DNA of 7,524 nt, from positions 1-7,524 of the forward strand of contig JACOVV010000067.1 of NCBI GenBank assembly GCA_016177145.1, given 5' to 3'. The stretch is from Candidatus Omnitrophota bacterium (lineage in GTDB: Bacteria; Omnitrophota; Gorgyraeia; JACOVV01). The position numbers were made by a program, and so were the translations under genes. Below, in pieces: positions 6,501-7,524 of this stretch; position 1 is the first letter of the stretch; each line of letters begins with the position of its first letter. Below the pieces are notes generated by a model. That model had not been told where the DNA came from and searched no databases. It saw nothing but the letters and a program-made list of their open reading frames with translations.

Positions 6501-7524
6501 AACGCTGACGCCGGCGTTGATCTATGAAGCAATGAGCCGTTTTAGAGCGCCGATGGTCGTTTTTAATCTGTTCGGGATTGAAGAAGGGGGCCGGTTAGTG
6601 AACCGCAGGACCGGCGAGCTGATCACCGATCCGGAGGCGAAGACCAACGATGAAATCACGACCGAACTGAATCTCGCGATGGAACGGCTCCGGTTGCTGG
6701 AAGAGACCGTCCCTGAGCTTTATCGAGAGCTCTATTACCAAACCTCCGTGGACGATTTAATCCGTTACTTCGGCAGCGGCGGCGCGGAAGAGTTTATCCG
6801 GAATATCGCCCGACTGACAACAGAAGAGTTTTTGGCCGAGGAACTGAAACAATTCGCCGATTATCTGGGAGCCAACAGCGCGCTTGCGGAAACGGAACGG
6901 CGGCCGCTGAGTTACGACTTCTTCTTTGATTTTCTCACCGGCGGAAGAGATACCGGCGCGCAAGACCGGCTGGCGTTGCTGGACGCCGAGGCGGCAAGCC
7001 ATTATGAATCTCTTCTTAAACTGGGCGCGCGGCTGGCAACCTTGTCGGGGGTCGCCGGAGATCAGATCGAATCGTTGTTCAACGCCAGAATGGCGGCGAT
7101 CTATCACGCCCAGCGGCTGGTCGAGGCGGGGAAGGGAAAAGAAGCGGCTGGGATTTATAAAACTCTCTACGGACAAAATCATTACGACGGGTATGCGCTC
7201 AACGCCTGGGCGGATCTGTTGATGACCCAGGGTGAATTCGCGGAAGCGGCAAGGCGCTACGGCGAAGCGGCCTCGGCCGAAGAACGGAACCTGTCACAGG
7301 CCAATGCCGCCGATACCCGGCAGGAGTTGACAAAACTGTATCAAAATTTGAACAGCGCCGCCTCCGAAGAAGAAAGAAGTAAAGTTCAGGAGCAGATCAA
7401 AGCGCGGCAGGGAGCGCTCCAGCAGATGGAGTACCGTCGGAGAATTCAGGGTCGCTATTTTGTACAGCAGGCGGTCGCTCTGACCAGCGCCGGTGATTTC
7501 ACGTCCGCGATGCTGGTTCTGGAC
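1..7524 (+). CDS. Giant protein with SecA-like ATPase, membrane segments and TPR-like repeats (partial at both ends)
   Basis: Frame 1 is open from the first to the last base: 2,508 sense codons and no stop. It is therefore an internal fragment of a larger gene whose start and stop lie outside the window. Reading in order, the product has an alpha/beta region (residues 1-190), a carrier-protein-like patch (198-247), helical sequence (248-574), a SecA-type motor (about 575-1405), an acidic linker (1406-1443), unrecognised charged regions with one alpha/beta patch (1444-1923), hydrophobic probable membrane segments (1928-2034), helical sequence (2041-2365) and TPR-like repeats with a coiled coil (2366-2508). 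No cysteine codon was found anywhere in the frame. Third-position GC rises sharply near base 4,260. Ordinary SecA is about 800-1,000 residues, so this is not plain SecA; the motor is one module of a giant polypeptide. The precise function is unknown. I am very sure of the reading frame and fairly sure of the SecA relationship. Confidence 0.95.
592..741 (+). other. Protein region: possible acyl/peptidyl carrier-protein-like domain lacking a clear attachment serine
   Basis: Residues 198-247 carry a helix followed by AFGVELPENLNI (218-229) and then RTRSVVDLI (233-241). This resembles the FGVE(I/L)P turn and final helix of acyl and peptidyl carrier proteins, where the spacing from that turn to the last helix is about the same. 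A DS pair at 202-203 precedes the helix, but it lies about two residues further upstream than the phosphopantetheine serine of the usual DSL motif, and the leucine is replaced by glutamine. If the fold is real, it may be a carrier-like scaffold that is not modified. Alternatively, this is an ordinary helical hairpin with chance similarity. Confidence 0.3.
742..1722 (+). other. Protein region: helical segment preceding the motor, no recognised domain
   Basis: Residues 248-574 are dominated by amphipathic helices rich in Glu, Gln, Ala and Leu. Examples are around RKTLLEQIIQSF (266-277), VIIELARRAS (285-294) and EEASQVYHAYEILAQQG (389-405). Recurrent helix-start signatures (SPEE, SAEE, SQEE) suggest an alpha-solenoid or an all-helical adaptor. 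Authentic SecA has only a short N-terminal helix before its DEAD core, so most of this is extra to the SecA family. I cannot name a family. Confidence 0.4.
1723..2275 (+). other. Protein region: SecA-like nucleotide-binding domain 1 (DExH ATPase)
   Basis: Residues 575-758 follow SecA motif order. RRFYAYQVQYF (581-591) sits where SecA has its R-x-x-DVQ substrate-facing motif. QIGMGKGKSTT (607-617) matches the SecA Walker A form E-M-x-T-GEGKT and keeps the catalytic lysine (K614). RVLISLTDETKVNEF (633-647) matches the V-V-T-V-NDYLAxRD motif. KDILIADAPTLGF (693-705) matches the ADITYGTNNEFGF motif. YLIDDEFHTKI (737-747) is Walker B, reading DEFH (741-744) where SecA has DEVD. Known role of the family: ATP-driven preprotein translocation at SecYEG. 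In this protein, ATP binding and hydrolysis look plausible, while the substrate is unknown. Several non-catalytic positions differ from true SecA, including the GTNNE signature, so this is a distant paralogue. Confidence 0.85.
2276..3135 (+). other. Protein region: PPXD-like segment of the SecA-like motor, enlarged by helical insertions
   Basis: Residues 759-1045 separate Walker B from the MTGT motif, where SecA places its preprotein-crosslinking domain. The second half aligns well. AAAKQLAVFQGKQIGDDYSI (925-944) corresponds to the SecA stretch ending in F-x-RDVDYIV. YIVVPHEFGIQTDRRFSNSM (958-977) corresponds to V-V-I-V-DEFTGR-x-x-x-GRRYSDGL, keeping RR[FY]S but losing the DEFTGR acid pair and arginine. 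The first half (about 765-915) is a long charged, helical insertion. The DEFH-to-MTGT distance is about 300 residues here, against roughly 170-185 in typical SecA from memory. In SecA this domain clamps the translocating polypeptide; enlargement here suggests an altered substrate or an intramolecular partner (inference). Confidence 0.7.
2394..2400 (+). other. A-AAA-AAA heptamer in slippery register
   Basis: The codons cta-aaa-aaa-gcg form the heptamer A AAA AAA in the correct X XXY YYZ register for a possible minus-one ribosomal slip. After a slip the new frame would read four more codons (2400-2411) and stop at tga, 2412-2414, truncating the product just after the first SecA-like lobe. I see no clear upstream Shine-Dalgarno stimulator or strong downstream stem, so function is doubtful. 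Confidence 0.25.
3136..4215 (+). other. Protein region: SecA-like nucleotide-binding domain 2 with degenerate arginine-finger motif
   Basis: Residues 1046-1405 begin with MTGTLPVGA (1046-1054), the SecA GMTGTA motif. RFILPSARAVNKQKL (1150-1164) matches the P-V-L-V-GT-x-S-I-EKSE-L strand-helix. PVTIRGAVAIGNAGTTFGFD (1249-1268) occupies the place of T-I-A-T-N-MAGRGTD, with GTTFGFD replacing GRGTD. EGLLFIITAEKSITLRQAFY (1338-1357) then YRFSGNQYRH (1357-1366) match [28 protein letters not shown] in position. One arginine (R1358) and the SG-x-Q core remain, but the paired RGR...GR arginines do not. IRLFPVRLMQKI (1379-1390) resembles the L-M-R-I-F segment just after this lobe in SecA. The lobe is about twice normal spacing because of insertions near 1060-1140 and 1180-1230. 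It could be a slow or regulatory ATPase. Confidence 0.75.
4216..4330 (+). other. Protein region: acidic linker at the base-composition boundary
   Basis: Residues 1406-1443 end the SecA-like module with an acidic, Gly/Ser/Thr-containing stretch, TGIDDDNSGETGEFTEN (1422-1438). It is probably flexible, and it separates the motor from unrelated sequence. The same place marks the change from mixed codon use to strongly GC-ending codons. Sampled third-position GC is 10/20 at 4201-4260, 13/20 at 4261-4320 and 15/20 at 4321-4380. It looks like a module junction. Confidence 0.5.
4262..4309 (+). repeat. Cluster of short direct and inverted repeats (tcaccgg / ccggtga)
   Basis: Within 48 bases, tcaccgg occurs at 4262-4268 and its reverse complement ccggtga occurs twice, at 4286-4292 and 4295-4301. 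A further ttcaccg at 4303-4309 is the reverse complement of cggtgaa at 4287-4293. The cluster lies inside the coding frame (residues 1421-1437) exactly where codon usage changes. It may be a trace of a recombination junction, or simply the result of repeated Thr-Gly and Ser-Gly-Glu codons. Confidence 0.5.
4331..4920 (+). other. Protein region: charged, unrecognised segment after the motor
   Basis: Residues 1444-1640 are hydrophilic and mostly helical. They include a basic patch (DRIPRTFRRDELPARAE, 1547-1563) and an acidic Ala-rich helix (NNFEAAADAVELDAADEATR, 1577-1596). SecA would have its helical scaffold and wing domains after nucleotide-binding domain 2, and some of this could be a diverged equivalent. 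I see no specific match, and the base composition differs from that of the motor, which argues for separate origin. No zinc-binding CxCx(8)CH tail of SecA is present, since the frame has no cysteine. Confidence 0.35.
4921..5052 (+). other. Protein region: small alpha/beta patch with a glycine turn
   Basis: Residues 1641-1684 contain a hydrophobic strand, GVIVIPIGGD (1647-1656), then a charged helix, KKERLIAAIEILKQLVAEGK (1657-1676), then a second short strand, INLLTYPEI (1677-1685). This beta-turn-alpha-beta unit is distinct from its helical surroundings and could be a ligand-binding or docking element. The IPIGGD turn lacks a P-loop GK[ST], so it is not a nucleotide-binding P-loop. No family recognised. 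Confidence 0.3.
5053..5769 (+). other. Protein region: charged helical segment leading to the membrane cluster
   Basis: Residues 1685-1923 are rich in Arg, Glu and Gln. One strongly basic helical stretch, QKQARKTVYRRWQFKVRGE (1716-1734), is followed by acidic helices and another basic patch, RAFDRRAKRGEK (1825-1836). IILFILGHLIPEGV (1857-1870) is hydrophobic but short, and reads better as a buried helix than a membrane span. The part just before the membrane cluster is Gly/Ala/Tyr-rich (GGLYGWVTQPYARASAAK, 1892-1909). I do not recognise any family; positive patches next to predicted membrane helices may favour a cytoplasmic location (inference). Confidence 0.35.
5782..6100 (+). other. Protein region: cluster of two to four predicted transmembrane segments
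   Basis: Four hydrophobic stretches occur within about 107 residues. Segment 1 (residues 1928-1950) is Gly-rich, with the core IGGSIGIGLGGVVLLGALG. Segment 2 (1954-1970) reads WIIPAVLLGVNIGAPLL and is separated from segment 1 only by a short Ser-Gly-Thr turn, suggesting a hairpin. Basic and charged residues follow (RKVTGLEKGNIKDPK). Segment 3 (1994-2013) reads FLYTIPAQLLLSLAGIPLPV. Segment 4 (2018-2031), WRLFFYLSQMIGLG, is short and uncertain. The glycine zipper-like spacing in segment 1 is typical of tightly packed membrane helices. The first two are the best supported. The giant protein is thus probably tethered to a membrane between its motor and its TPR-like part. Confidence 0.65.
6121..7095 (+). 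other. Protein region: helical, no recognised domain
   Basis: Residues 2041-2365 begin with a basic stretch immediately after the membrane cluster (RKLANRTTH, 2043-2051). Helical units rich in Ala, Glu and Leu follow, such as IAELNAMTEAIAWIEEQKEQ (2147-2166) and LNLAMERLRLLEETVPELYR (2223-2242). The spacing hints at degenerate TPR or other alpha-solenoid repeats leading into the clearer ones downstream. An aromatic patch, YDFFFDFL (2306-2313), is notable but too charged for a membrane span. I cannot assign a function. Confidence 0.35.
7096..7299 (+). other. Protein region: two TPR-like repeats
   Basis: Residues 2366-2399 and 2400-2433 each fit the 34-residue helix-turn-helix TPR pattern. The first has AQRLVEAGKGKEAAGIYKTL (2370-2389), with Gly at the turn and Ala-Ala in helix B. 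The second has AWADLLMTQGEFAEAARRYG (2402-2421), showing the W/L...G...F/Y..A.....Y consensus spacing closely. TPR units bind peptides or partner proteins and are frequent in envelope-associated assembly and secretion factors. They probably belong to a longer array continuing past the right edge. Confidence 0.7.
7321..7452 (+). other. Protein region: coiled-coil-like helix between TPR-like repeats
   Basis: Residues 2441-2484 are a long, almost proline- and glycine-free, Glu/Gln/Lys/Arg-rich helix (for example SKVQEQIKARQGALQQMEYR, 2460-2479). Hydrophobic residues are spaced about every three to four positions. It interrupts the TPR-like series before a third unit starts. A long TPR insertion or an intermolecular coiled coil are both possible. 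Confidence 0.45.
7453..7524 (+). other. Protein region: third TPR-like repeat, cut by the window edge
   Basis: Residues 2485-2508 (RYFVQQAVALTSAGDF then TSAMLVLD) again follow the TPR layout: a first helix, Gly-Asp-Phe at the turn and small residues in helix B. Only about 24 of the usual 34 residues are in the window. Confidence 0.55.

Noticed and set aside
6757..7182. 141-residue minus-strand frame and the overlapping plus-strand frame at 6926-7222
   Set aside because: Both overlap the frame-1 coding sequence that encodes the TPR-like region. The plus-strand frame is Arg/Trp/Cys-rich, typical of an out-of-frame reading of GC-rich codons.

Overview
The whole window is one uninterrupted plus-strand reading frame. 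Frame 1 has 2,508 sense codons, no stop, and neither the true start nor the stop inside the window, so this is an internal slice of a giant gene encoding more than 2,508 residues. There is no intergenic space and no RNA gene, CRISPR array, insertion sequence, promoter or terminator that I can support. Short open frames on the other strand and in other frames are shadows of this gene. Residue numbers below count from the first codon of the window.

Layout: (1) an alpha/beta region of unknown role (bases 1 to about 570); (2) a short segment resembling an acyl/peptidyl carrier protein (592-741); (3) a mostly helical region (742-1722); (4) a divergent but recognisable SecA-type DEAD/DExH motor (about 1723-4215). 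Its motifs occur in SecA order: GKGKS Walker A, DEFH Walker B, a preprotein-crosslinking-domain-like segment, MTGT, and the second nucleotide-binding lobe with a degenerate arginine-finger motif. Then come (5) an acidic linker at an abrupt base-composition change (about 4216-4330); (6) charged, unrecognised regions with one alpha/beta patch (4331-5769); (7) a cluster of two to four hydrophobic, probably membrane-spanning segments (about 5782-6100); (8) more helical sequence (6121-7095); and (9) TPR-like repeats with a coiled coil running off the right edge (7096-7524).

Two global properties stand out. I find no cysteine codon in the entire 2,508-residue frame. GC at third codon positions jumps from about 41% (49 of 120 sampled codons) before roughly 4,260 to about 76% (61 of 80) after it, although the frame is continuous.

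Organism: no taxonomic marker is present. Giant genes carrying motor, membrane and TPR parts are known from uncultured candidate phyla, notably Omnitrophota, and this is my best guess (inference, low to moderate confidence). Working model: a very large, membrane-tethered protein carrying its own SecA-like ATPase, perhaps acting in export, surface remodelling or cell-cell interaction. The model is inferred; the motif order, lack of cysteine, hydrophobic cluster and composition shift are read directly from the sequence.
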